Made by a program: the position numbers and the translations under genes
Part shown: piece by piece, positions 1 through 10,659 of the stretch
Layout of the letters: every line of letters begins with the position of its first letter
Numbering within the stretch: the stretch's first letter is position 1
Notes under the pieces: generated by a model
Seen by the model: only the letters and a program-made list of their open reading frames with translations
Database searches by the model: none
What the model was told of the DNA's origin: nothing
From: Oikopleura dioica
Taxonomy: Eukaryota; Chordata; Appendicularia; Copelata; Oikopleuridae
Length of the DNA: 64,000 nucleotides
Direction of reading: 5' to 3'
Assembly: GCA_907165135.1 (NCBI GenBank)
Contig: OU015570.1
Span: forward strand, 372,001-436,000

Positions 1-3000
1 CAATTAATGGGTGTTTCTTCGGCGTTTCTATTGACAGAGCTCGTTTTTCCGGCTCTTTCAAGGCGACCACTCGAAAAATCGTTTCTGTTACTCATGATCT
101 GAATCAGAGTTCTAATAGTTTCTGTCAGCTAACAATAATGGATGTCTTTAACAGCTGTAAATTTCATCATTTTAGCTATGTTTCTTCAAAAGAAGAGCTT
201 TTAGCAAAACTGTATAGAAAAGAACTGTAACAGTAAAAATTTAGTTCACTTTCCGTAAAAACTTGCGTTTTTCGGAATCCGTTTTTCGATGCTGGAATTG
301 ATGTTAAAACGGTATTTGAGAATATCCTTTTTTTTTAAAGCTCATCGATCATGATATCGCTTTTTTTTTAAATGAGCTTATTGAATTGACCTTACAGTTA
401 ATCAGTGTTTAACTACAGAATGATAAGTGGAATCCTTAATGGTTAAGTTTTTCTGTAATCGGACTCAAGTTTTTTTTTTATGAATCAGTCTTTCATGAGA
501 GTCCATGATTCTTTTGTCCATATTTTCTGATTTTCATGAGATTTTTGATAAAGAGAGACGTCCGCTAAATATTTTCTACTTTAAATCGTTTCAATTCGAG
601 AAATGGAGGTTTTTGCTCTCCAATGGGGCTTGTTTTTTTTTCAAAGAGGAAGAAAAAGGGTATGAATGAAAGAACTATTTAAATGAATATTTATCTTATG
701 GGTACGGCTATCGATTTTGAGAGTGGCTTATTCTGATTGTTGAAAATACTTTGTTTTTTCCTGAATTCAAGGGGCTTCCGTGAGTTTTTTGGTGAAATGA
801 GTCTCGTACGGACCAAAATTTAGGAGAAATCTGTATTAAGGCTATTTTTTATTAAATCGAATGATCTAAGGGAGTCGTTTGAATCAAAAGGGGGTCGTAG
901 ATCCTTAACACAAAAATTTTAATTATTGAACATGACTTTCATCAATGGGTATTCAGATAGATTCTGAGAAATAAAGATCAAGTTTAGCCAATCGATGTTA
1001 GTAACCTTAATATTTGGCCGATTTGCCCGTTTTATTGAAGCCCGTGATCTGCGCTAGAATTGACCCTCCCAGAGTTATTCGAGCGTTTCGGTGGTGTTCT
1101 TCACTACTGTTCGCTCCAAATTATTTTATTGGCCGTAAAATTTTGAACTTCTCCTTCGCCGCCTTGACCTCTTTATTTTTATGGTTTCTGCCTGAGCGCT
1201 TTAACCGAATTCTGAATTTCAGAATTTCTCATTTTGAAAAATCGGTCAAAAAGGCTGTGAAAATGGTTTTTTCCAAATCTAGAGGTTAAAAGAAGGAAAG
1301 CAAAGAAAGAAAAAGATGGAAGACAAATTTTTGAAAACATCTAAAGTAAGTCGGGAGCAATTCTTTTTCAGCGCATTTTCGGACTAAGTACAATTTAAGG
1401 GTATGCATTTCTTTTAAATTTTCGGATTCGCCGTTTTTCCGAAAATGAAATATTCACAAATCAAAGATTACAAAGGATCTTTATCCAACTTTCAGTTGCA
1501 TTTAAACGAAAGTGGGCAACTCTAAAATGGTGAATAAGAAATTCATTCAATAATTTCGGGGCTCAAATTTCTTTACTCAAATGTTACTAGAAACGCAAGA
1601 GTCCTATTTTAAAATCGACTGAACCTAAAGGGTAATGCGCTCTGAATTCAAGTGAGCCTTTTTTCTTTAAGGATATCACAAAACAATTTTCAATTGAACT
1701 AGTAATCTCAATTCGAGCCGTTATTTCAAAAATTCTTTATCTCAAATATGAACAGAGGACAAGCACAACTCAAAAGCATTGTTGCATCACAAATTCTCCG
1801 TATCACGTGACCTTCACGAATATCATTTTAGATAATCAACATTGCTTGAATATCCCTTTAAAATGAAATGAACAGAAATTCTTCCTTTTTCTCTACTTTT
1901 GATTCATTTTTTTCTAAATGCGAATTTTTCTTGGCTTGATTCGGGTGGGTCAAAAGTTATTTACCATTGTAAATTTGGCTACTTGAGAAAATTTACATAG
2001 GTCACAAACACTGTTTGAAAGCTGCGTTTTCAAAAAACTTTTTCCGGTCGTGTTCAGATTCCGGTCCCCGGAATGCAAACATAGGTAAAATAGCTTTTTT
2101 CCTGACTCAAGTCTTTCATTTGACTCGGAGTATTAAATATTTCTTTGAGATCATTTAATTTTTCAAATTATGTAACGAAAGCCCTTTATTCTCAAATTTT
2201 CGTAATGGCTGTCAAATAACTTTAATTAAAAATTACAGATCTAAGTTTTTATCAAGCGCAGACTTATATTAACGTCTTATCAATATCAAAGTTTAAAATT
2301 TGTTAAGTTGTCGTAAAAACTTATTATTTGAGCTGATTTGCTCTCGCTTTGTGGTTTATTTACTTACTGATTTCTGACGCGAAAAGAAATCGGTGGGCTT
2401 ATTCCTTCCCACAGACGTTCAGAGATTTTTCAAAGTGAATCTCCATGGGCCCACTTTCGTGTAGTGAAATGGCCAAACGTCATTTACGGGGTGCCTTTGG
2501 CTCCCTGGCAGTATACGGAGACCAACTGCCCTCCAAATGGAATCCCTATTATGTTAAATACCTTAACTTAGCGAGAGACCACATGCATGATCCATGCGTA
2601 TGGCGAAGTCAATATTGTCTTTGCCTATCCCTCTGCAAGGTGATAATAACATCTGTCGCCGGTCTACAGTTTGCCTGCGAAACGTAAAAATGAGGCCTAT
2701 GCCGAAAACATTTTTACATCGCAAAACTTTCAGAGGTTAGTTCAGCTTAGATTTTGAGTCTTTTATGATTCTCAATCATAATTTGTTTTTCAATTTTTAT
2801 TGAACCGGTTTGCGCTTGATTAAGACTACTCATTAAATCATAATAGCTACTATACTTCTGTCATTGTTGTTTGTAAGTAACCCTTTACATACCTTTTGTG
2901 TCGTTTTTGTTTTAATTTCGAAGGAGTCGTTTTCGCGTTGGGGCCCATCCTTCAATTTTCTTATTCGTCATTTTTCGGCGATGTTATTTCGTTATGATGA

Positions 3001-3700
3001 AATCGTTTCGTAGCACGTCGCAAGCCCAACTGTGTTGCGATTTTTCAGGCAGTTAGCGCTCAATACGTTTCATCCTGGATCAATGTCGAATCCTTTCTGC
3101 TTGTTTTTTCCTTTTTCTTCTGCCATTGAAGTAACTTCGAGCTTTTTATGTGGAAAATCCCGTCTCCAAGCTGAAGTAAAGGAATCGTTTTGGACACCAT
3201 AACCTTTTTCTGTCGATTTACCTAGCTAATTCTGTCGTGTTTTCGTCAGTTGATCAGGGTTATAGTTTCCTCGGCTCCACATCGAGATCGACATTGCTTT
3301 TCGCCCGCACCAAAGGTTGTCGATTCCGAACATCCCGTGTTTCAGTGTCCACCGCTTTTCGAATCAAAGTGTTATTGTCATCACTCAGAATTAGCAATTA
3401 CCTGCGCAGGTTTTTGCCCTTGCGATTTCCGGGATTCTGTGGATCAAACGTGTACGTTGTTGATGGACTGAAAATCGCCCTCGAAAAGCCCAAGCAGAGT
3501 TCATGTTGATGATTCCAGTCGGCTGTATCGTTTCGACTATTTCCATTATGTCTAAAAGTTCCATTCGTTAACTCTTCCGTGTAATTTGGTAAAATTTAAG
3601 TGTAAACGGATACGGATCTAAAGTTTCAGTACAATGAAGATGGTTTCATCGCGCCAGGATCGGGCGGCTTCTTCTTTCCTAAAGCAGGCAGGCGGGATTC
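1..3700. other. no recognisable gene; AT-rich
   Basis: Only short open frames with no recognisable motif occur here. The longest plausible one, at 2445-2687 (+, 80 codons), matches no family I know and has no clear splice context. I see no long terminal inverted repeats or tandem arrays, only T-rich tracts. It may be intergenic DNA or heavily decayed transposon sequence. Confidence 0.5.
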
Positions 3701-3703
3701 GAG

Positions 3704-3814
3704 ACCCTTAGACGCGCTTTTTTTACGGTTGGATTTTATAACTTTGGCCAACAAATTGGTCGACTCTATAAAAAGTTATAAGAATCCAACCGCAAAAAAA
3801 GCGCGTCTTAGGGT
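3704..3814. repeat. near-perfect inverted repeat (hairpin)
   Basis: The arm at 3704-3745 (ACCCTTAGACGCGC..., then a T run and GGTTGGATT) is mirrored by the arm at 3772-3814 (AATCCAACC, an A run, GCGCGTCTTAGGGT). About 25 bases separate the arms, so this could be a tiny foldback element. The open frame running across it is probably spurious. Confidence 0.8.
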
Positions 3815-4041
3815 TGATCAGACCAGGTCAGGTTTCGCGCAGGTGGCTAAGTGCAGGGCTTCCAACTCACTCCCACAATTGCCAAAGTCGCTCGTGCCCG
3901 TCGATTTGAAAGTATCACTCATTGCAGAAGCGCAATTTTGGCTCACTTCTTTGAATGTTGATCATCCGCTTGATTCGATTATGATCCAATGTGCCGAAAT
4001 TTTTGTTATTTTCCGTAAAAGCAGTCGCAAGCGACTGTTAC

Positions 4042-4785
4042 CTATTTAGTCCATGTGAAGGTTTTTCGAACTGCAGTTTTTAATTGACTGAAAGTGATGT
4101 CATCATCGTCAATTCCAAGTAGGCGTGTCATCTCAGCGTATTTATGTTGATTGCAGTTCTTCATTGTCATAACCTGAAGAATGCAAACCGCATCGGTGGC
4201 CCTTGGGTCCTTTCCTGTTGTTGTTTTGTATTTCGAGCAGAGACGCAAGAAGAACCGCATAAGCGTTTCATTTTGGCCGCGAGTCATCCTCAGCACATCT
4301 GTTGCCGTCGCTGATCTGGAGGGATACAGGTAGGCTCCAACGGAATCCACAAATAATTCGAAGTCTTTGCGTTCGCTATCTTCTATGATTTCGTCGACGT
4401 AACGATCTCGAGGTCGAAGCGTCATAATGAGCAAGTTCATCATCTGTTTGTCAGACAGCCCAGACTCGCGAGCGTATTTGAAAGCACTCTTGTTTCGGTT
4501 GAAATGTTCCCAGAACGTCAGGTTCGGCTCAGTCCAGTTCCGAAGTCCATATTTTTCCGGGCTTGATATGATGACTTTGTCGGGATCCCGCTTCGGCAAT
4601 TCTGTTCCTTTGTGTCCTTGCTCACCGTCTGAGAGAAAGGTGTTCGTCTGAGTCCCTCTTGTGTTTGTTCCGCCGGTTTCAGGCTCAGGATCAGTGAGCG
4701 GGACATCGAGGTTAGTCTTGGTGTATTTGAATTCGTTGTTTCGAGAAGACATTTTTGGGTTTCGCAGTCTAAATAAGGTATCCAT
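4042..4785 (-). CDS. retroelement Gag-like protein
   Basis: A 247-codon frame on the minus strand. I infer a capsid-type Gag of a retroelement. The N-terminal ~85 residues are polar and low-complexity (DPEPETGG, GTQTNTF). The rest is a compact, probably helical domain with features common in Gag capsids: FWEHFNRNKSAF near residue 90, a segment ending LIMTLRPRDRYVDEI, then LMRFFLRLCSKYK. No protease or reverse transcriptase follows downstream (below 4040), so this is a gag-only fragment. A second minus-strand ORF with cysteines lies just upstream (4979-5622), and a possible donor (GTAAGTG) near 4975 hints that the two could be spliced. The family is uncertain. A domesticated Gag is possible, but I see nothing that demands it. 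Confidence 0.45.
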   Translation of the reverse strand: MDTLFRLRNPKMSSRNNEFKYTKTNLDVPLTDPEPETGGTNTRGTQTNTFLSDGEQGHKGTELPKRDPDKVIISSPEKYGLRNWTEPNLTFWEHFNRNKSAFKYARESGLSDKQMMNLLIMTLRPRDRYVDEIIEDSERKDFELFVDSVGAYLYPSRSATATDVLRMTRGQNETLMRFFLRLCSKYKTTTGKDPRATDAVCILQVMTMKNCNQHKYAEMTRLLGIDDDDITFSQLKTAVRKTFTWTK

Positions 4786-4978
4786 AGTTAATATGTCTTT
4801 TCTTCCTTTTTGTTAATCTTTGCAAGCCTTAAATTTTGTGAAAGCAGTGACGTTTAACGGTTGCAAATTGTGGAAGACGAAATTCTTTGTTGATAAGCTC
4901 GGTGCTTCTGAAGCCTTTTTAGCTTAATGAGGTAGTTAGGCTTAATAATTAATGTTAAGTTTGTAACACTTACTCATG

Positions 4979-5622
4979 CTATCCCCGGCGTCGGCTCAGC
5001 CTTTCAGGAAGCTTTCCCGAGAGAGGGATTTTACGCGTATTTTCGCTTGTCGGGAAAGGGAGGTTTCTTTGTGGCTGGCCATTGATTGCGAACGCTCGTT
5101 GTACCCGCCGTTGTTCTCGCTGCGCTTCGTATTCAGATGCGAATTGGCGGATTCGATGGTCAGTTGTACGGCAACGCTCACAGTTATCCAGGTTTGAATT
5201 GAGCAGTAGAGACAAGGTCCGTTCATTGTTGATTTTTCTAAAGAAAAACCTTGCCGTTTGCTTTTGGGCCGCGTAAAGAGAAATGTAGTTCGTCCGGATG
5301 CGACGAAATTCAATTGTGATTTTGAAATGCCATTCTAGCAGCTCATCAAGCGTAGTTGGCGCAGGGCTGGTTTCGAGGATTCTTTCAAGATTCCTTAGAT
5401 TTTATTTATAATTATATTATTTATAAGATTTCTTGGTGAATAATTTGGCAGGGCTGAAGAGTTAGCCGTTCTTTGAATCATCACTACGATTGAGCCGATA
5501 ATTCCGTGACTTTCCGATTGATGGCCAATCGGGTATCGTTTGCCGGCGAGTGCGTCGGGAATCAATTTGAGATACATTTGTTTAATTCTATTCGTGACGT
5601 TGCTGCGTTGTTCCACACTCAT
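4979..5622 (-). CDS. retroelement-associated ORF with a Cys/His cluster, frame broken once
   Basis: Reads from an ATG at 5622 (MSVEQRSNVTNRIKQ) to a stop at 4979. The frame is interrupted once by a 38-bp AT-rich insertion at 5393-5430. Across that insertion the protein reads sensibly from SPRNL into ERILETSPAP. The middle has LLEWHFKITIEFRRI, followed by a possible zinc-binding cluster, DNCERCRTTDH, then an arginine-rich tail. The order on the minus strand is this ORF, then the Gag-like ORF. I do not recognise the family. The Cys/His cluster and basic tail suggest nucleic-acid binding in a retroelement. Confidence 0.4.
5393..5430 (-). repeat. 38-bp AT-rich insertion flanked by AAGATT direct repeats
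   Basis: AAGATT at 5387-5392 recurs at 5425-5430, and the 38 bases of offset break the reading frame. Removing one repeat plus the intervening sequence restores a continuous coding frame. No GT-AG boundaries fit the duplicated ends. It is either a micro-insertion or an unusual intron. Confidence 0.55.
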
Positions 5623-5639
5623 TATTTCTTTTCTTAATT

Positions 5640-6400
5640 GTGTTGCAATCGTATCTAAATATGATCAATTGTCGAGATTTTTCGAGAGCTCCGCTGACTC
5701 TTTAATCATCGAGCTCCGCCGAGGTTTTCACAGAGGAGGTGGACTTATGGCTGTTAATCAAGGGCTTAGCCGAATGGCAAAGCTAAGACCTAAAGAACAC
5801 ATTTTTACGTAGGAAATCGAGAAATCTGGCGGAAAAACAACAGCGTATATGCGTTTTGAGCAAAGAATCGATGCTTTCTTGTAAACAATTTCTAAACCCT
5901 AACCTATCTTTTTTTGCAAAAATCGGGGCTCTGCCTTTAATTTCAGCAAAATTCTTTCTAAAAGGCAATTTTTGTTAATTTTGAGCAGAGTTTTGCCGAT
6001 GAAAGAGCCAAAATACATATTTTAGTTGACCCTTTTGGCAAAGATCGAGGGCTCCGCTGGAGGCTGCAGCCAGAATAACTTGAGATGGCCCAAATTCGGC
6101 AGAAAAATCAAGGGCTCCGCCGGAGCCAGCCCAAAAATCATTCGGCGAAAATCCTACAGAGCTCCTTGGTCAGGAGGAGAAAATGGGCATGGTCAGGCAC
6201 TTTTATAGGAGCGCTCGCTCACAAGTCTCACTTCAAGTTCGACTTTATTTCTGAGCTGCAGTTCCGAGTTGAGTGATGAGCTCGCGCTTCGCAGTTGGTG
6301 CTCGCGCTCGGCCCTCAGCTTCGGATTCTGTGAGTTTGGCTCGAGACTCGACTTTCGTTTTTGTAATCATAAGTTATGGACCATAACATGGTGTCGAGCT
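5640..6400. other. non-coding stretch with short direct repeats
   Basis: No gene seen. Segments around 5925, 6047 and 6108 share a short repeat around GGGCTC(C/T)GC, and there is GAGCTCGCGCTTCGC-type sequence near 6280. It looks like decayed repetitive DNA. Confidence 0.4.
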
Positions 6401-6690
6401 ACAATTGTTGCTACACCATATATGGTGTTTTTGGCGGGTACCCCAGCTTTTTCCCAGCGATTTTACCGAAAGTTTACCCTAGTCAGCTTCTCTGATCCTC
6501 AAAGTATGAACTTCCCTGAGAGAATTTTCGATTAAATGAACTTTGGTATCATGATTGGAACACTATTATTGAACAAAAAAATTATTTTTCAGCAAAGATT
6601 TTTAATAAAATCATGATAAACCAAATATGGTGCAGAGCTTTCATAGAGGATGCACCATATATGGTGTTCTTGGCGGATACCCCAGAAAAT
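6379..6690. repeat. two copies of a ~65-bp repeat around CACCATATATGGTG
   Basis: The palindrome CACCATATATGGTG lies at 6414-6427 and again at 6653-6666. Each copy is preceded by GGTGNNGAGCT and followed by TTNTTGGCGGNTACCCCAG. The second copy directly abuts the truncated CAGTT-type element that ends at 6913. Confidence 0.7.
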
Positions 6691-6913
6691 CCACTTTTGG
6701 CGGGCTAAGGTTAAATCTCATTATTTTCAAAGAAAATGTAAGATTTTCGATAAGAAAAACGCCACATCTGGCAAAAAAGGAGAAATATAAAATTTTGGCG
6801 CAAAAAATGTCCAAAAACTTGATACAGGCACTTTTGAAAGGTGTCCCAAGAAAACCCCTTAAAATTGCAAAAATGTCCAAAAATTTGATGTCCAAAAATT
6901 CCATAAAAAACTG
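6684..6913. mobile_element. truncated CAGTT-type TA-flanked MITE
   Basis: The right end is GTCCAAAAATTCCATA...ACTG followed by TA. It matches the right ends of the complete copies at 14222-14618 and 60975-61373, including internal runs GTCCAAAAACTTGATAC and GGTGTCCCAAGAAAACCCC. The left end is missing and is replaced by the CACCATATATGGTG repeat, so this is a partial copy. Confidence 0.75.
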
Positions 6914-6919
6914 TACGTT

Positions 6920-7340
6920 GATGGTGTAAATCTACAGGCTAGTCGTTTTTTTGTTATTTTGAGAGAAAATTCAAAATTTATTGACGTGACCACAAAGATA
7001 TTAAAGTCGACCCCCCTCAGCCTTTTTTTGAAAATTTTCAAATTTGCCGCTTTATCGTAAGATTTATGCCTTCTCGACTTTCTTTCCTAATATTTCGTGA
7101 CTCATCTGCGCGCGCGCGAATGAGAAATCAAGCTTTTCCAAGCTCGATTTTCCTTTTTTTTTTGTGAAGAAAGATCAAGAAAACGAGAAAAGACGAAGAT
7201 GAAGTGAATTTTTAAAAGACTTTTATATTGTTATTATTATTTTGAGAAAGTGATTATTATTTGAAAAGCTATATTTTTCTATTTTCATTTGTTTCAACTT
7301 TCATGGGACCAATTCTGGTCACCATTTTTTTTAAATAGAA
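6920..7340. other. non-coding, T-rich
   Basis: No coding signal. GTCGACCCCCCTCAG at ~7007 resembles a motif near 43870 (GTCGACCCCCTCTGAG), so part of this may be dispersed repeat. A short CGCGCGCG tract lies at ~7111. Confidence 0.35.
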
Positions 7341-7344
7341 GGTT

Positions 7345-7650
7345 ATAGCTTCCAACGTGCCGATAAGCAACGAAGAATTCGAAGAAATCCGGGACAAGCT
7401 TGATCGTGAGCTCAAAATCTCCCTTGGCGTCAATAAAGATGGAAATTAATGATGATTTCAAAAACTCGCCTCAGGTAAAGGAATCAGTAGTCTATTCCTC
7501 GATTTCATTCAAAATCAATAGGTACCGGACAAAAGTGACGAAGTTTCTCTTTCTTCCTCATCCGACTTCTCTGACAAGGACTACAACTTGGCCAGCGAGC
7601 AGATCGAACGTGACTCGGAGCTCTACGAGAATTCTTCAAGAAAGATGGTG
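7345..7650 (+). pseudogene. possible spliced coding fragment with a 47-nt intron
   Basis: The frame from ~7354 reads VPISNEEFEEIRDKLDREL, which has coding character. In a shifted frame, MEINDDFKNSPQ ends at a GTAAAG donor (7475). An acceptor ending CAATAG (7521) leads into VPDKSDEVSLSSSSDFSDK. The intron at 7475-7521 would be 47 nt. I do not recognise the protein. It could be an exon of a host gene or the 5' part of the retroelement that follows. Frame changes make the model uncertain. Confidence 0.3.
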
Positions 7651-8406
7651 ATGAACTTGTTGCTCTTGGATATTTTTCAAAGGCACTTGTTGGACCTGAC
7701 CTTCGAAGATCGATGAGAGCAAAAGAGCTGTTTGCCCTCGCACTCGGTATCCAATTCTTTGAATTCTATCTTCTCAACACGACCCTTACCGCTGTCGTCG
7801 ATCACAAGAGTCTTCTGTACCTGTTTAAAGAGCAATCTGAATACCGAAAGAATGACATCAAGTTTCAAAATCTGCTCAATTACCTTCTACGATTCGACTT
7901 TCGAATCCTCCACAAAAGTGGAGACTCACCAATGATCGCAACAGCAGACTTCTTGAGCCGACTTCCTGAGTACAAAAGCTCTGATCTTGAAAAAGACTCC
8001 GAAACATTTGAAGACATACCAGAAACAGTGTTGCTTCTTCACACTTCCTGTGAGAAGAACGACCAAATTATCTTCAAATTCGGTGATCAAGAGTTTGATG
8101 AAAGTACTGTTTTAAGACTTCAAATGGAATGCAATATTAAGCGAAACAAATTTGAGAAAGCTAAACTGAACCCAAAGTCATCATTCAAAATCAAAAATGA
8201 TGTTCTATACAAGGACAATCGCCTTGTTCTACCACAAAACTTGTCCGATGAATTCCTTTCATACCTTCAATGCGTAACCGGACATGCAGGAGCAAAACAA
8301 ATGGTCACACTCTGCCAGAAGTTCTTCATTCACCAAGTCCAAATGAAGATTCGCCAACTAAGTTCTTCTTGCCCAACTTGCCTTCAGATCAAACGAATGG
8401 CAAAAC
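7620..8406 (+). CDS. Ty3/gypsy-type Pol fragment: RNase H and integrase zinc-binding domain
   Basis: The open frame continues upstream of the first ATG at 7713. VALGYFSKAL and RAKELFALALGIQFFEFYL, then DHKSLLYLFKEQSE and FRILHKSGDSPM..ADFLSRLP, are the typical tail of a Ty3/gypsy reverse transcriptase-RNase H region. The frame then runs into an integrase HHCC zinc-binding module (GHAGAKQM, FIHQ, CPTC). It breaks at 8406 where a TIR element is inserted, and the rest of the integrase resumes at 8903. Reverse transcriptase, protease and gag are not found upstream, so the copy is 5'-truncated. This identifies a retrotransposon relic rather than a host gene. Confidence 0.85.
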
Positions 8407-8902
8407 CAGGGCTGGATATTTTGAAATCAACAAAAATCTCAAACCCCGAAAAAAACATGAATAATCATCTCATCCATTTCAAAAATGAAATCTCATAAAA
8501 TTTTCTGTCTGAGATCTCAATTTTCGATTTTGCAAAAAATTGATATTTGAAATGCTGAGATCTCAATTATCTCAGAAAACCGCGTGAGTTGGACACGCGC
8601 GTTGCAATCAAATGAAATTTGAAATGCTGAGATCTCAAGCATTTCAGACGCATCTGAACCAATCACAAGTCTTGCTCTAAGCCCGGGACGTTTGTCCGCG
8701 GCCCTTGCGCGTTTTGCAAAATTTTGAGATTTGAGATCTTGAGATCTCAGCAATCTCAAGAATGGAAAAAATTATGACGAGGGTGTTGTAATAATATTGA
8801 AATTTGAGATTTGTTGAAATGGTGCAAAATTTTGAAATGAAAATGAGATTTCACACAAAAATCGATTTGAAATTTTTGCTGATTTCAAAATATCCAGCCC
8901 TG
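8407..8902. mobile_element. 496-bp hAT-like non-autonomous element inside the pol gene
   Basis: Ends are CAGGGCTGGATATTTTGAAA and its complement. The flanks are a perfect 8-bp target-site duplication, GGCAAAAC (8399-8406 and 8903-8910). Removing the element plus one duplication joins the pol frame exactly. The interior carries repeated GAGATCTCA/TGAAATTTGAG motifs pointing inward from both ends. Eight-base TSDs with CAG-starting TIRs are characteristic of hAT elements. There is no coding capacity. Confidence 0.93.
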
Positions 8903-9914
8903 GGCAAAACTACGACCGTCGATGATCGAGAAACGAATGTTTGAATCGACTCCATTTGCGAAAACGCACTTTGACCTAGTAGATTATGCAAGACCCGACA
9001 GCGCCGGAAAACGCTATCTACTAACCTGCTGCGACTCCCTCACAGGATTACTCGATGGAATACCACTAAGCCGCAAAACCGATGAGATTGTCGCAAAACA
9101 TCTCCTGAACCTCATTCTTACTCATGGATGCACTGGCGACGCTATCACCGACAATGGTGCTGAGTTAAATGGCCCACTTGTCACTGAGATCTTCAAACGT
9201 TTTGAAATCCGCCATACCACAACAACGGCTTATCGTAGCCAGAGCAATGGTCAACTCGAAAGATTGCACCGAGAAATAAACCTTAAGCTCAAAACACTCA
9301 ATGCGAACAACCGAAACTGGTCTGCAGCGTGGCCACTCTGTAAGTATTTTGTTATCAATCTTCCAAAAAAAATCCTGGACGGACTAAGCGCCAACGAAGG
9401 TTACTATGGTCGCTCATTTAATCCGCCATTTCAAACCAATTTCGATGCAAAATCTTCCGGAAAACCATGGATCAAGAGCCTTGAAAGCTACTTCAAGGAA
9501 CTCCATCCCGCGATCCTCGCCTACCAAATCGAAAAGCACCGCAAACTTGTCAAATCTGACAAAAACAGCTGCCCCGTCCTTAATACTGGTCAAAAATGTC
9601 TTGTCTGGAAACCAGCACTTGGTAAGCTCAGCAGAGTTTGGCACGGCCCCTACACAATTCACAAGCGAATCAGCAAAGATTCGTACATCGTGAAAGATAT
9701 AAACACCGGCCGTGAATACAGAAGACACATAAATCTGATCCGACCATGCACAATGCAGCAGCAGGACTGTGAAACAGAAAGTCTTTCAGCGAAAGACCAA
9801 ACCGAAGTTCCGAATAAATGTCTTGATGAAATGATGTCACCCGAGACAATCATCAACTCCGACGACGAAAACGAAAACGCCTGGTCAAAGCGACTGCGTC
9901 CGCGAAAGCGATAA
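8903..9914 (+). CDS. Ty3/gypsy-type integrase, core and C-terminal domains
   Basis: The frame continues the pol gene after the inserted element. The DDE core is visible: HFDLVDYARPDSAGKRYLL (first Asp), ITDNGAEL (second Asp) and the block SQSNGQLERLHREINLK containing the catalytic Glu. It continues to a C-terminal region with KCLVWKPALGKLSRVWHGPY, a typical GPY/F-like motif, and RRHINLIRP. A polar tail ends at 9914. A polypurine-like tract (AAAGGGGGAGGAAGGG) follows at about 9926, where a 3' LTR is expected. The integrase part itself reads without frameshift, which suggests a fairly young copy apart from its 5' truncation. No envelope-like ORF is present. Confidence 0.92.
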
Positions 9915-9925
9915 AATCAAAATAA

Positions 9926-10250
9926 AGGGGGAGGAAGGGCCTCCACAACCCTAAATTTGAAATCCACATTCAGCGTGTGTGGTTGCCAATAGTAAAAAGT
10001 CCATAGAGTACTCGACTTCACAGCAATATTCAATGGTAGCTCACGGAGAACTTGTATTGTCCCCACCCAGCCCTCTCAACGTCTGTTTCAGCAACATGTT
10101 GATTCTCGTCGATTTCTTTGCATATCAAAAAGATAAATGCGTTTAGTATCGCCCTGTCTCCGAGTTCAAAATAAGGATTTCTATATAGCAGCATCCTTTA
10201 AAGGTTTATCACAATATATAGATTCATATTTAGACGAGGAATGAAACGAA
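9926..10250 (+). repeat. polypurine tract and probable 3' LTR remnant
   Basis: A purine run lies immediately downstream of the pol stop, followed by ~300 bp of non-coding sequence up to the LTN1-like gene. Position is the main argument: gypsy-type 3' LTRs start right after such a tract. I could not find a matching 5' LTR in the window, so the boundaries are not proven. Confidence 0.45.
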
Positions 10251-10254
10251 TCAA

Positions 10255-10659
10255 ATGCCAAACAAGATCACAAGGCGAAGCAAGTACAAAGCAGCAAGTT
10301 CTAGTGCGAATTATGAAAAAAATCAAGCTGGATTCTTCACTGGCTTCGGTCAAGAGCAGCTCGACCAAGACCTTGATCCTCGGCTGAGAGTTGCGTTTAG
10401 AAAGAGTTCGAACAAAGATGCAACAACGCGAATCAAGGCCTCTGAAGAGATTCTTGGGATATTGGAGGATAAAGAAAGCGATTTGTCTGGGACGATAACT
10501 GCGATGCTGAAAGCTTGGCCTCGCTACTACTCGAAGTCAGTTTCAGATCCGGAGCCAAGAGTTAGAAGCCAAGCGCACAATGTCACTTTACGCGTTCTAC
10601 AACTTTCTGGAAAGCAATCCGCTCCTTATTTGAAGTCGATCATGCCGCCTCGGAAATGA
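10255..10659 (+). CDS. LTN1: Listerin (LTN1) N-terminal fragment
   Basis: A 134-codon frame. It resembles the very N-terminus of the E3 ubiquitin ligase Listerin, which marks nascent chains on stalled 60S subunits for degradation. Family features seen, in order: a basic start (NKITRRSKYK), GFFTGFGQ, DPRLRVAFRKSSNKDATTRIKASEEI, a WPRYY segment, and the end of a HEAT-like repeat, APYLKSIM. Full-length Listerin is well over 1,000 residues with a C-terminal RING; here the frame stops eight codons after APYLKS. No further Listerin sequence follows. The stop codon overlaps the start of the RRP36-like frame (ATGA). Upstream, TATATTTAG directly before the 5' leader could be a cis or trans acceptor. 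It is either a truncated duplicate or a first exon separated from its gene. Confidence 0.7.
   Translation: MPNKITRRSKYKAASSSANYEKNQAGFFTGFGQEQLDQDLDPRLRVAFRKSSNKDATTRIKASEEILGILEDKESDLSGTITAMLKAWPRYYSKSVSDPEPRVRSQAHNVTLRVLQLSGKQSAPYLKSIMPPRK

Noticed and set aside
3729-4049. 106-codon ORF starting in the 3.7-kb hairpin
   Set aside because: It lies opposite the tail of the retroelement, begins within an inverted repeat, and shows no recognisable domain.
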